A DNA stretch of 64,000 bases from Ipomoea triloba (lineage: Eukaryota; Streptophyta; Magnoliopsida; Solanales; Convolvulaceae), in the NCBI RefSeq assembly GCF_003576645.1, contig NC_044925.1, positions 11,055,845 to 11,119,844 of the forward strand, read 5' to 3'. Each line of letters opens with the position of its first letter. Positions within the stretch are counted from its first letter, which is position 1. The position numbers were made by a program, and so were the translations under genes. The notes under the pieces are model-generated. The model saw only the letters and a program-made list of their open reading frames with translations. It was not told where the DNA came from and ran no database searches. Of the stretch, positions 35,343 to 46,709 are shown one piece after another.

Positions 35343-35757
35343 CTATAAATACCATCTTTTAGGACTGAAGAAGATGCTAGTCATTTTGCAAAATTTCTAA
35401 CTGTTTATGATTTCAAGTATTTTTTACATCCAGTGACCAGTGAGAGAAAGTGAAGTGCTAAAAAGTTTACATCCATATCCAAGAGACTTGAGTTGCTTAC
35501 AAGAGAAGATCAAGATTATCAAGCTAAGCTCTTTGTTGGTGAAAGAAAAATTTATTTTCTTTCAACTGTATTCTCTACTTGGTAGCAAATAGCAATAGAA
35601 ATGTGTGAAATAAACTCATTGTGGAGTTGAAAAACCTGGTGGAGTTCACGACTGGCTTTGTGTTCTAAGCGTGGACGTTCGAACTTGTATTGGAGATACT
35701 ACAATCCTCCTTAGGAGTTTTAAGGAGAAGAGTGGAGTAGGCTAGTTATAGCTTAAC

Positions 35758-36353
<596 letters not shown>

Positions 36354-36592
36354 TTACTGACCTTACTACTTTACATTGCATAATCCATAACGAAATCTAA
36401 AATTTTACAAGAACAAAATTATGTGCAAACAAATTTTAACAAGGGTTAACAAAAATTTCCATTGTGCATACTCTCGAGATGTGAAATTAACCTCTCGGTG
36501 GTTTAATGAACCGTAAAAGTTTTCTAAATTCATACAAGTCTATTCACCTCCATCTAGACTTTTACCCTAACCCCCTCACTGGGACTAACAAG

Positions 36593-36604
36593 TGGTATCA
36601 GAGC
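36593..36604 (+). other. Primer-binding site (tRNA-iMet)
   Basis: TGGTATCAGAGC, two bases after the LTR end ACTAACA. Confidence 0.9.
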
Positions 36605-36698
36605 TTGTTACCTTTAATGGTAAACACTCGTGTATACTGCCTATTGATATCTTTTGAACATCAAAACCCATTTTCCTTGCACATAACCTTTATCATAT

Positions 36699-37554
36699 AT
36701 GAATCATCACATGTCCAAAACCCTTATGTTCAATCTAAACAAATTTGACGATATGAAGGTTCGAATGCATGCACACTTTCTACTCTCCATGACGAAATGT
36801 GGGAAGTGATTACAGAAGGTCTAGTGCAAATCATGATGGTAAATGCTAATGCAGCCGTACAAGGACTGGATACTCCAGAATACGTTCAAAAGTCTTTCCA
36901 TGACTAGACATCCGATGATAGAACAAGGAACATTTTGGACAACATTGCGAAAGATATATTGTTTAAAACAATGGATGAGACGCTTTTGCCAAGGATCTGA
37001 AAGTGCAAAACAACTAAAGAGATATAGAACATTCTCATGCAGATTAGAGAAGGGGATGAACAAGAGAAGGAAAACAAGCTCACTATAGCCATGAAGAAGT
37101 TTGAAGACTTTCGAATGGTCAATGACGAATTTATAGCCAAGATGGAGACTCGGTTAATGAAGTTTCTTAGCGAAGTAGCAGACTTAGGTAAGGAGCTGAG
37201 TCAGAAGGAGATAAACTTGAAGATCCTTCGAGGACTTCCCAATTCCTCCGAGGACTTCCCAATTCATGAAAGATGAAGGTCATAGTTATGCTTGACCATA
37301 GAGAACTCAAGGCAATATAGACTTCTCAAATCTTCAGCAATTTGAAGTCCTATGAGTTTGAAAGGGAGCCAAAGGCGGATAAAGAGGAACCAAGGACCGC
37401 AACGTTGGTTGCTAACCAACAACCCTCAACTTCATCCAGGTCAAACTCTAACCATTCTGATTTTTTAACTCATGAACAATTTGCTATGTTTATCAGGAAG
37501 TTCAAATGCTTCATGAGGAAAAAAACAATACTCAAGGAACACCATCTACCCTGA
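36699..37554 (+). pseudogene. Copia gag pseudogene (UBN2 type)
   Basis: Same protein family as the gag at 7544. The start MNHHMSKTLMFNLNKFDD parallels it, and residues around MQIREGDEQEKENKLTIAMKK and EINLKILRGLP are conserved. Stop codons and frame shifts divide it into at least three pieces (first part, 37037-37276, 37342-37554). A 17-bp repeat of GAGGACTTCCCAATTC near 37230 disrupts the frame. No zinc knuckle remains. Confidence 0.75.
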
Positions 37555-37564
37555 GTACTATTCA

Positions 37565-37862
37565 AAATAGTCTTTAACGGCTAGAAAATCTGACAAGCTA
37601 CCTGCCCTCAAGATTACCCATCGGTCTCTACACGCTGGACCATAGGCGTTTGAAATTTGTTCTTCCTCCAATAAAACTATTTCAACGTGCCTATAAATAC
37701 TGTCGTCAAAGACTGAGGTAGGTGCTGGTCATTTTCAAAATTTCTTAAGTGTTCTAAAGCTCTAAGTGTTTTAGCAACCAGTGTTTCAAAGAAAAAGTGA
37801 GAGATAAAAGCTGAATAGATTAAATCCAGATTTTAGAGACTTCGGCTGCTCAACCTACAAAG
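37565..37862 (+). repeat. Internal LTR fragment (first part)
   Basis: Starts within TCTTTAACGGCTAGAAAATCTG, matching the 5' LTR at about 34770. It includes GTGCCTATAAATACTG and continues after the hAT element at 40554. The 5' half of the LTR is missing, and the joint with gag lies near 37560. Confidence 0.65.
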
Positions 37863-38578
37863 TAGGGGTGGGCATTTCGGTTTTCGGTTCGGTTTTTTCG
37901 GTTTCGGTTTCAGTTTTTCGGTTTTAAAAAAATTAAACCATTCGGTTTAACATTAGCGTTCAGTTCGGTTTCGGTTCGGTTTAAAACGGTTCGGTTTTAT
38001 TTCTGTTCGGTTTCGGTTCGGTTTTAGTTGATTGTGAACATTTCCTAAATTTTTGAACATACTACCAAATAATACATATTCACATAATCAATATCTAAAA
38101 TCTAAACATTAGATAACAAAATAGCAAATCAAAGTTCAAACATACTACTAATATCCCAAACTTCAAATATTACAAACTTGAAACATAACATATCCCAAAT
38201 CAAAAGTCTAATACGGTAATACAAACATAACAATTCAAAGTTTCAAATACAATCAACATATCCAAAGTTTAACACCAAAATAACAATTCAAAGTTCAAAT
38301 AAGTTTTCCAAAGTTTAACACCAAAATAACAATTCAAAGTTCAAATAACAATTTAAAGTTCAAACATAAAGTTCAAAGTTAAATCTTGTTCAGTTGTTCA
38401 CCCATCATCACATATCAATATCATGGTGTTGCTCTGCTGATTTGCGGATCTCTATACAACAAAACAAAAGGAAAAAAACAAGATAAATAATAAAACATTA
38501 AAGCATAAAGTAATATATTACATTATTATTAGTATGTACTATACATAAATTCATAATAAAATATAGAAATTAGAATTG

Positions 38579-39265
38579 TCACTTACCTTTAGCAAGCAAA
38601 TCCATAAACTCAGTTTCTTCTAATATTTGAACGAGGCTTACAGTTGCATCAGATTGGAGTGAAGACCGTAACCAATCTTGTGTCAAAATCAATGCCTCTA
38701 CCATATACGGTGTCAAAGAACTCCGGTATTGGTCTAAAATACGGCCTGAAGTGCTAAAAGCAGACTCAGATGCAACACTAGAAACTGGAATTGCAAGGAT
38801 ATCACGTGCCATTTCTGACAAGATCGGGAATTTCATACTTTCTTTCCTCCACCATGACAAAATATTAAATTGCATACCCAATCTATTAGGAGTTGGCATT
38901 TCAATCTTTTCCATCAAATATATATCCAACTCATTTGATGTTTCCTCCACATTTCCCTTTTCACGGACCATATTGGAGTAAGTGGTAAAAAGGTTTGGAA
39001 TTGGCACAACATCACCAATAGTAACACCAACATCTAAAACCGATTCACTAGTTTGGCAAGATTGACTTCCACTTCCACTTCTACTTCTACTTCCACTTCC
39101 ACTTCCACCCACACTTTGATTGGTACCTCCACTTGGTTTAGCATGCAATGCACTGTATACCTCATACAACTTGCGCAACACCTCAACTATTGCTTCTTTC
39201 ATTTCCATACATTTTGGGGTATCTTTGCCATACAATCTTTCAAAACAAATTGTCACAAAACTCAT
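38579..39265 (-). CDS. hAT transposase C-terminal part (dimerisation domain)
   Basis: 228 codons, starting at an in-frame Met after LDPRSK. The second half matches the hAT C-terminal dimerisation family (Dimer_Tnp_hAT): NELDIYLMEK, FNILSWWRKES, LARDILAIPVSS-like and VASESAFSTSGRILD, the signature of hAT transposases. A Ser/Gly repeat (SGSGSRSRSGSGSQ) lies near residue 55. The RNase-H-fold catalytic region that should precede it is missing, so it cannot catalyse transposition. It could at most bind a full-length partner. Confidence 0.8.
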   Translation of the reverse strand: MSFVTICFERLYGKDTPKCMEMKEAIVEVLRKLYEVYSALHAKPSGGTNQSVGGSGSGSRSRSGSGSQSCQTSESVLDVGVTIGDVVPIPNLFTTYSNMVREKGNVEETSNELDIYLMEKIEMPTPNRLGMQFNILSWWRKESMKFPILSEMARDILAIPVSSVASESAFSTSGRILDQYRSSLTPYMVEALILTQDWLRSSLQSDATVSLVQILEETEFMDLLAKGK

Positions 39266-39297
39266 CTTGCTCCTCGGATCAAGAACAGTACTAACAA

Positions 39298-39627
39298 TCA
39301 GCAGTTTAACAATCTTTCATGTACTGTTAGATTTTGTTGAGTTGCACTATCAAGATGGTCCTTAAATGCACTACATCTTTGATTATGTGCTTTCAAGCTA
39401 CTAGTGCCACTAGTTGTTGGACACTTAAACTTTTTATGACAATAATTGCATTTACACTTATCCTTGTTATCCTCAAATTTAGTAAAGTGATTCCATACCT
39501 CCGACCTTGAAGGCGTTGGTTTTGGTGGAAGTCCACTTTTTGAACGTTTTCTTTTTTGTCCGACCGATGGTTCAATGGACTCATTTGGACTTGGAGTGTC
39601 TTGATTACAACATGAAGAACCATCCAT
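39298..39627 (-). CDS. hAT transposase N-terminal part (BED zinc finger)
   Basis: 109 codons from an ATG. It carries a basic stretch (GQKRKRSKSGLPPKP) that may act as a nuclear signal, then a BED finger with SEVWNHFTKF, CKCNYCHKKF and HNQRC, the zinc-binding C-X2-C...H-X4-C. It stops about 25 codons after the finger (LLNC). The downstream dimerisation ORF is in another frame. Expected role: binding of the transposon ends. Confidence 0.8.
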   Translation of the reverse strand: MDGSSCCNQDTPSPNESIEPSVGQKRKRSKSGLPPKPTPSRSEVWNHFTKFEDNKDKCKCNYCHKKFKCPTTSGTSSLKAHNQRCSAFKDHLDSATQQNLTVHERLLNC

Positions 39628-39729
39628 CTATAGTTAATATTTAATAAAACAAAAGTTATTACAACTTTATAATTTAAAATAACAATGAAACTACTAAAAA
39701 TCTAAAATAAAGTTTGAGATTAAAATTCC

Positions 39730-39915
39730 AGTGGTGCACTGGAATTCACTGGAATTTGAATTCCAGTGAATTCCAGTTGGACTGGAATTGAATTCCAGTC
39801 CACTGGAATTAATTCCAGTCCACTGGAATTAATTCCAGTTCACTGGAATTCAAATTCTAGTGAATTCCAATTGGACTGGAATTGAATTCCAGTGGAATTC
39901 AATTCCAGTTGGAAT
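39730..39915. repeat. Palindromic CACTGGAATT array in hAT copy 1
   Basis: More than a dozen CACTGGAATT/AATTCCAGTG units in both orientations. Present also in copy 2 at 46455-46620 with different unit number. Lies just upstream of the BED-finger ORF (minus strand). Confidence 0.9.
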
Positions 39916-40553
39916 AAAAATTTGTGATGATTTATTGGCAAGTTGAAACTCAAATAGCCACATATTATATCCTTAAATTCAAGAACCCTAAATCAAAATG
40001 AAAAAATTAAAAAAATTTCAAAATCCTAGAACAAGAACAAATGAACAATTAAAAACTACAAATGAAATACTAAAACATCAAAATCATATCCTAAAGGTCT
40101 AAAATCAAGAACCTAATGCGTAAGTCAAGGCGTCAAGGCGGTCAAGCTATAGGATATTAACTAGAAAAAGACTAAGGAAAGTTTACCTCCGCCATCAAGA
40201 GACTTTAGAAGCTGACCAGCACCAGCCGGTCGGAGATGATGAGAGGTCAGACGAGTCGGAGATTTGCGTGCGAGTTGCGACGTGCGTGAGGTCGAAGTCA
40301 GAGAGCTGCGTGCGTGAAGCAGAGAACTGCTCTGTCGTGGACTGCCTTAGGGTTTGCCGTTTGCTAATAGCCTAATATTTGGGAACTATTATATATATAT
40401 ATATATATATATATAAACCGATCGGTTTTTGGTTCGGTTTGGTTAAAAACCGAATCGAACCGAACCGAACCGATCGGTTTCTGCACATTTGGGACCGATC
40501 GGGTTTTCGGTCCATAACCGAACCGAACCGAAATGCCCACCCCTACTACAAAG

Positions 40554-41064
40554 ATCAAGATTCATCATGCCAAGATCTCTAGTTGGAGAAAGAAGAAAAC
40601 CTTTTCTTCAACTTTTGCAATCTCTACTCGGTATAAGTAGAAAGAAGCGGAGTAAACTTGTGTTGAGTTGAAAAACTTGGTGGTGTGGAGTTTATGGATG
40701 GCTTAGTGTTCAAAGCGTAGACATCCTGGTTTTGTACTTAAAGATAGTGCAAACCTCCTTAAGGGTTATAAAGAGAATAGTGGAGTAGACTGGTTATACT
40801 CGAACCACTATAAAAATCTCTCTCCCACTCTTTTTAATTATTTACTACTTTACATCGCATAACTTTCACCAAACCTAAAATTTTGATAAAACTAAAACCA
40901 CATGCGAAGAAATTCAAAAAATGGGTAACAAATATCCGCTGTGCATTCTGAACTAGAGGTTAAAGTCACCACTCAGTTGCTTTAACGTTTCATAAAAGTT
41001 TTCAAAATACTGTGAGTCTATTCACCCCCCTCTAGACTTTCACCCTAACCTTCACCGGGACCAA
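40554..41064 (+). repeat. Internal LTR fragment (second part)
   Basis: Continues the LTR interrupted by the hAT element. It contains GAGTAGACTGGTTATAC and TCTAGACTTTCACCCTAACC, as does the end of the 5' LTR, and stops at CACCGGGACCAATA. The primer site that should follow is absent. Confidence 0.65.
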
Positions 41065-41084
41065 TAGGGTTTCTAGTGGCCTAG

Positions 41085-42318
41085 TTGTTACAGTCAAAGA
41101 GAGTTAAGCTATTTGATAGTGGTGTTGTTCATAGGAACAACTATTTCATGAGGACCAAGCCACCAGCACGGAAAGGGAAGGGCACAACTCCCTCTAAGTC
41201 CACCAAGCCTGATGTTCCCCGGACCAAGACAGAAAAACTGTCAAAAGAAAAGAAAAGGTTGGCATCTAACGCTCTCGAGAAGGCTAAGTCCAAAGCTCTA
41301 AAGGTGCCTAAGTCCAAGAACCGAGGAGTAAACCAACCGAGTCACTGTGACCAACAGAGACTATCTGAGAGGTGGTGGATGAGACGTCACCATCTCAGGG
41401 GGAACATATATGAATCGACGCAGCTTGAGAGGTAGCGGAAACTGAGACATCCATTCCAAGTGAAACCGAGAGGCCCTAAACTGTCGAAGTGATGAAAACT
41501 GTTCGAGAGGCTAACTCTCCAGTCAAGACACCCCGTGAGAAAGATGTTCCAGTAACCATTCGACCTCATCCCATCACACAAGAACCTACACAAGTAGAGG
41601 AAGCGTTGAGCGAAGAGGTGACTGATGTCATCACCGGGATAGCACGACAGGCATGTGTTGTGGTTGCAAGTGACAATGAGATTGCTATTGAGGACCCATC
41701 AGCTCCACAAAGCCCAATCAACGCTGATACCAAATTAGCTCTATAGTTGGCCAATGAAGACTTAATTGAGGCCATATATGCTGGTGAGAAAGTGAAGTCT
41801 CTACGGATGAAGAGGTGGGATGCGAAGAGGAAAGCTGATCACATCGCCCACATGAATGAACAATTTACTAAGGAATAAGGTAGAGTTGAAGATGTCGAAA
41901 GGGCCAAGAAAAAGCGCAGATTAGAAGAAGCTGAAAATCAAAGATGCTTCGACGAGAGGTTCAAATCGGCATATGACCGAGTAATTGAGAGGATTGCTCA
42001 ATGCACTCAAGGCCGCAAGGTTGATGATGATCAGAAACTTGGGCAAATCCTCTATGATATTATCAAGAAGTCAGACATCTCTCTTCATGATGGCAGGAAG
42101 GCAAACAAATGCATCGTCTGGTGGAGATATGAAGTGCTTGAAGGCGAATTAGTGGCTGAGGCATTCCAAAATTACTTGAGGATGGGGATCTCAAGTGTTT
42201 ATTAGTCTAATGTCATTGAAGGAGAAACATACTCCACCAGAATAGCCATTAATAAAGTTTTGGATGAAATGAAGGAGCATATGCGAAAAGATCTTGAAGA
42301 GAAGAAGAAGAAATAAGA
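41085..42318 (+). pseudogene. Degenerate extra ORF of the Copia element
   Basis: Open pieces at 41085-41435, 41489-41746 and on to about 42318 follow one another with few stops and frame changes. The N-terminal piece is very basic and Lys/Pro/Ser-rich (PPARKGKG, KALKVPKSK). The C-terminal piece is charged and probably helical, with WWRYEVLEGELVAEAFQNYL. It lies where some plant Copia elements carry an added ORF before the 3' LTR. I do not recognise a family. Confidence 0.5.
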
Positions 42319-42571
42319 CAAGATGTTCAAGTAAAATCGTTGTAATATTGATTTAAATTAGTGCTCTCTAAACCTGTGTAAATGTAATGAAGTCTTTGAA
42401 TTGATGAATAATATAATTTTGTGTGGGTGGCGTAGAGTTTAATTATTTCCATCATTTCAAATTCCAAGAAGTTCAATTTTTCAAACTCAATTATGAGCTG
42501 TTTGTAATGAAAAAATCCTTTTCATGGATAAATACTGCTTCATAATACTGGCATAGGGTTTTGGAATCATC

Positions 42572-43095
42572 AAAAGGGAGAAATTGTTAGGAGCATATTG
42601 TTTTAGATTTTGATGATACCAAATGATATGAATTTTAGACACCAATTATTTATTTCTAGACTTAGAATTTTCTACTAAACATTCGAACAAACCGAATGGT
42701 ACCTCGAGAAGTTAAAATTTGATCATCCAAATGTTAACTCGAGAAGTTAGTCTTAACACACGGTTCATAGAGTAACCTGAGTGGTTATCTCTCGAATAGC
42801 TCAAGAAGAAGACTGAAGACGGAAGATTCGAAGAGTAGAAGACTTCGAGACTAAAAAGTTGCAAAGGTTGACAGGTAGAAGCGCCTACCTTTCGAAGTGT
42901 TAGAAGAACGAATGGTAAGGACAATCATTCGTAACCGAAAAGTTGTAAAGGTCGAAGAGATGGAAGGACCTACCTTTCAAGGAGTTAAAGGGACAAGTGG
43001 TAAGATCAACCATTCGTGTTCGAGAGGTAGTAGGTTTAAGGCTCGAAGCGTTAACCTAGTTAACTATTCGAAAGGACTACTCGAGACATTCTCTA
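42572..43095 (+). repeat. Polypurine tract and truncated 3' LTR
   Basis: AAAAGGGAGAAAT precedes TGTTAGGAGCATATTG (LTR start at 42585). The LTR matches 34129-34640 and then stops near GAGACATTCTCTAAACC, where hAT-like sequence begins. No right end is present. Confidence 0.75.
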
Positions 43096-43099
43096 AACC

Positions 43100-43181
43100 A
43101 ACAGAATGGATTCATTTTTTAAAAATAGAACAAACCGAAACGGAAAAAAACCCGAACTGTATATTGAAACGCCCACCCCTA
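43100..43181. mobile_element. Isolated hAT terminus
   Basis: AACCGAAACGG...ACCCGAACTG...GCCCACCCCTA resembles the right 90 bp of the BED-finger hAT family. No partner end or target duplication is visible. It breaks the 3' LTR and probably marks a deletion. Confidence 0.55.
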
Positions 43182-43477
43182 GTGGCAAGCATGGATAGGA
43201 CATTTTCATCTTGTGGGTCCAGAAAAAATTGTCTATATCAAAGATTGGTGAGAGGGAGTAAGAATTGGGACTACGTGTAGTATTTTTCCATTTATATTCA
43301 TATTTACATCCGAGTTCTACTACATGGACTCCTTATTTCTATTCACTCAAATTTACTTCATGATGTGGCATGAATGATTAGTTATCTTCATCCTGTGGGT
43401 CTCATGAAAAATATCCATCAAAATTTTGTGAGAGGAAATAAAAGTTGAGAGTAAAATTCGGGCACCACTTCAACTAA
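43182..43477. other. Spacer with no gene recognised
   Basis: Contains a short imperfect direct repeat around ATTTTCATCTTGTGGGTC / TATCTTCATCCTGTGGGTC. Nothing else. Confidence 0.4.
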
Positions 43478-44131
43478 ACCTAACTCGGAACTCCAAACAA
43501 ACCTAAAATATTACTACAAAAATAATTATAAATTACATATCAGTTACTAAATATAATTCATAATTATTTTATATTAACTTTCAAACACACTTTTGATTAG
43601 TGTTTTATGTTAGTATGTTACTTACAATTTCATCCTATGCCAAAATATTAATACGCTAATAATTAAATCAATAAAAAGATAAAAATTAATAAAAATAATT
43701 TTAGGTATACCCAAAGAAATTAATTCTCAAATTTTACTCAAGAAGTTTGGAAAGCGATGCTTAGAAAGGTTTGGGAAAAGCCTTTGTCCCACTTTAAAAA
43801 AAAGTATATGTAAATTTGAACTAATATAAATAACCATTTTTTAAGAGTTGTGAAATATGTTACATAGGCATGCATCAACTTTATTTTCTTGTGTGCAACA
43901 ACAACAATAGTAAAAATAATAAATAAGGTTGTTTGTTGTTGAATTATGAATGTTTATTTGGGTGTGTAGATTGAGCATTGCAGAGTTTGGTAGTGTAATT
44001 TAATTAGACATCCTACAAATTAAATAGAGAGAAGTGTTAAAATTAACTTGAGTCGATAATTCATGATTGTAGGCATCTCAATTCGTTTGAATTCATATAC
44101 ATATAAAATGTCTCTGAATACTGTGAATAGG

Positions 44132-44204
44132 CCTGATCTTATAGTTTGAATAATTGTCTTAGCTGAAATCCTTAGGTCGCTGGTTCAAATCTGGCATGTC
44201 GGGT
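44132..44204 (+). pseudogene. Decayed tRNA-Tyr
   Basis: Only the acceptor start (CTGATCTTA) and the 3' half (ATCCTTAGGTCGCTGGTTCAAAT, then CTGGCATGTCGG) survive. The D-arm and anticodon region are scrambled. Confidence 0.65.
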
Positions 44205-44255
44205 TTGTTTTGTTTAACTAAGCTTTGTTTTACTTTGAAGAGCTAAAAGCAAAAA

Positions 44256-44327
44256 CACAATTGCCGGGGATCCAACCCGGGTCTCTGGCGTGACAGGCAA
44301 GAATACTCACCACTATACTACAATCAC
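44256..44327 (-). tRNA. tRNA-Asp (GTC), partly decayed
   Basis: The minus strand reads GTGATTGTAGTATAGTGGT, anticodon loop CTGTCACG with GTC at 44292-44294, then ACCCGGGTTGGATCCCCGG. D-arm and T-stem are good and all acceptor pairs can form, three as G-T. The anticodon stem is weakened and T-loop base C is G (GGTTGGATCC). It is better preserved than the partner at 33409. Functional status is doubtful. Confidence 0.6.
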
Positions 44328-44596
44328 TTAAATAACATAAGAAGGCAGTCAAATATTTCTATTTTAAATAGACTGAATCCAATGTGGTAGGCCATGGTGC
44401 GTGTCGCCATCTATTTCAAATTTTCAACTCAAACTAACATGTCATAGTTTCTTGCTGATTTTATTATATTATTTATGATGTAAACAACTAAACATTCAAC
44501 CCTCGTTTATATTCATATTTACAGCCATGATTTACTAATGCACACCTTTAACAAACTACAAGTATGTATATAAATCCAAATAAAATTATAATGTAA

Positions 44597-44632
<36 letters not shown>
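44597..44632. repeat. (AAT)n microsatellite
   Basis: Trinucleotide tract. Confidence 0.95.
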
Positions 44633-44633
<1 letters not shown>

Positions 44634-44766
44634 TGAAATTAATATTTAATGTTGCATAATTAGTTATTAGTTCTTTGAAAAATTGAAATTAATCGCAATA
44701 TTTCATGGAGCTGACAATAATTAGCCAACTTTATTTCAATAGACATTGCCAATCAATAGACACGCT

Positions 44767-44876
44767 CCACTCTATTAGCATTAGAGACTATCATCCGGTA
44801 GACATATCATTCTAGAATACGCCACTCTATTAGCATTAGAGACTATCATCCGGTAGACATATCATTCTAGAATACG
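44767..44876. repeat. 55-bp tandem duplication
   Basis: Two exact adjacent copies starting CCACTCTATTAGCATTAGAG and ending TCTAGAATACG. Confidence 0.9.
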
Positions 44877-44925
44877 TATTATACCAATAAACATATTCAT
44901 AACATATGTAGAGTTGAGTTTTAAA

Positions 44926-45068
44926 TTTTTTTTTTGAAAAATTGTAAAAGCCTTAGTCGTTTGTCTATACTCTCTCAACATACTGAAGCACACCAACTGG
45001 GGATTGAACCTGACCTCTTACTTGGGAGAGTCATAGCTATGCCGCTTAACCACAAGGTCTTTGGCATT
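44926..45068 (-). mobile_element. tRNA-derived SINE
   Basis: On the minus strand there is a box-A-like TGGTTAAGCGG (45042-45052) and box-B GGTTCAATCC (45001-45010), 32 bases apart, as in a Pol III promoter. An unrelated body follows, then a terminal A-run (44926-44935). The size is typical of plant SINEs. Confidence 0.6.
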
Positions 45069-45785
45069 TAGTAACTACAAGACTACATATAAATCAAAGT
45101 AATATTTTTTCCCAAAAGGTTTAATTCCCAACCCCAAAGGCCAACACTCTGACCTAAAAAAAATGTAAATCATGGTAACTCAGCTGAACCAAATCCAAGT
45201 AATATTTAGCTGTAGTTGTAGGATGGCAATAATTTAAGTTTTGGCAAACCCAAACTTTGGTGAGCCTAATTTACTTACTTTTCTTCTTCAACTTTCACGA
45301 TGAATTTTAAATTCTCCAGTTTCGATTTGGATCCATTAACATTTAGGTAGAAGAACGGAATTTATGACCTATATATATGTGTGTGATGGATTTATTAAAC
45401 CTGGGTGGTCCGAATTATTAAATCCAATAAAATAGATAATGAAATAGGCAAAGTAACGAGATTAAAGTATGTCACGGGGACAATTTTGTATTGATAGTGA
45501 GATTGTAAGTTGATAACAAGCAAGGGATTGAATGCAATTCTATTACAATAAGATTCGTATACCTAGACCAAGTAGATGAAGATGTCCTGTAATGCTAAGA
45601 CAATGGCCTTTTATACAAGGAAATCGTCTCAAGTGAATTAGGTTGAATTCATGGAGGGCCACAAGTAAGTTCAAGCCCATGTGGTGGGCCATGAGACTAA
45701 GTCAAGGCCCATCACTTTGGGGCCGAAGGCGGGATTCGGACTCTCCATGGGCCACTCAAGTCATCTTCTTGGACCCCGAGCAATG
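45069..45785. other. Spacer before hAT copy 2
   Basis: No coding gene is visible. 45640-45785 resembles repeat sequence that resumes at 59200 (CTTCTTGGACCCCGAGCAATG is echoed at about 59320), so the hAT element probably inserted into an older repeat. Confidence 0.4.
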
Positions 45786-46454
45786 GGTTCTGATAGGGGT
45801 GGGCATTTCGGTTCAGTTTACCCGAACCGAACCGAGCTGGTTCGGTTCGGTTTGGTTATGGACCGAAAACCCGATCGGTCCCAAATGTGCAGAAACCGAT
45901 CAGTTCGGTTCGATTCGGTTTTTAACCAAACCGAACCGAAAACCGATCGGTTTTTATTTTTTTAAATATATATATATATATAATAGTTCCCAAATATTAG
46001 GCTATTAGCAAACGGCAAACCCTAAGGCAGTCCACAACAGAGCAGTTCTCTGCTTCACGCACGCAGCTCTTCGACTCCGACCTCACGCACGTCGCAACTC
46101 GCACGCAAATCTCCGACTCGTCTGACCTCTCTTCATCTCTGACCGGCTGGTGCTGGTAAGCTTCTAAAGTCTCTTGATGGCGGAGGTAAACTTTCCTTAG
46201 TCTTTTTCTAGTTAATATCCTATAGCTTGACCGCCCTTGACTTACGCATTAGGTTCTTGATTTTAGACCTTTAGGATATGATTTTGATGTTTTAGTTTTT
46301 CATTTGTAGTTTTTAATTGTTCATTTGTTCTTGTTCTAGGATTTTGAAATTTTTTTAATTTTTTCATTTTGATTTAGGGTTCTTGAATTTAAGGATATAA
46401 TATGTGGCTATTTGAGTTTGAACTTGCAAATAAATCATCACAAATTTTTATTCT

Positions 46455-46620
46455 AACTGGAATTGAATTCCAGTTCACTGGAATTCACTGGAATTCAATT
46501 CCAGTCCAACTGGAATTCACTGGAATTTGAATTCCAGTGAATTGGAATTCACTGGAATTGAATTCCAGTGACTGGAATTCAATTCCAGTGAATTCCAGTG
46601 CAGCACTGGAATTTTAATCT
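46455..46620. repeat. Palindromic CACTGGAATT array in hAT copy 2
   Basis: Same array type as at 39730-39915, shorter and differently arranged, upstream of the BED-finger ORF. Confidence 0.9.
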
Positions 46621-46709
46621 CAAACTTTATTTTAGATTTTTAGTAGTTTCATTGCTATTTTAAATTATAAAGTTGTAATAATTTTTGTTTTATTAAATAT
46701 TAACTATAG

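Larger units (their letters stand above)
37863..40545 (-). mobile_element. hAT transposon (BED-finger type), copy 1, target duplication CTACAAAG
   Basis: 2683 bp with tips TAGGGGTGGGCATTTCGG and, in reverse complement, the same TAGGGGTGGGCATTTCGG. CTACAAAG flanks it at 37855-37862 and 40546-40553. The subterminal regions are full of CGGTTCGGTTT/AAACCGAACCG repeats. Encodes a BED finger and a C-terminal dimerisation domain on the minus strand, but the catalytic core between them is deleted. It sits in the LTR fragment of the Copia element. An inverted second copy occupies 45794-59199. Confidence 0.9.
43478..44440. repeat. Segmental duplication, copy B (partner 32676-33600)
   Basis: Same orientation as copy A. 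It has an extra AACAACAACAATAGTAAAAATAATAAATAAGG-like insertion near 43900, and the two tRNA remnants are at corresponding places. Confidence 0.8.

Noticed and set aside
39053..39340. Plus-strand Ser/Thr-repeat ORF opposite the hAT dimerisation domain (and its mirror at 46997-47266)
   Set aside because: Antisense reading of the Gly/Ser-repeat codons of the real transposase fragment.
39393..39623. Second frame over the BED-finger ORF (also 46714-46944)
   Set aside because: Overlapping shadow frame. The BED-finger motif fixes the true frame.
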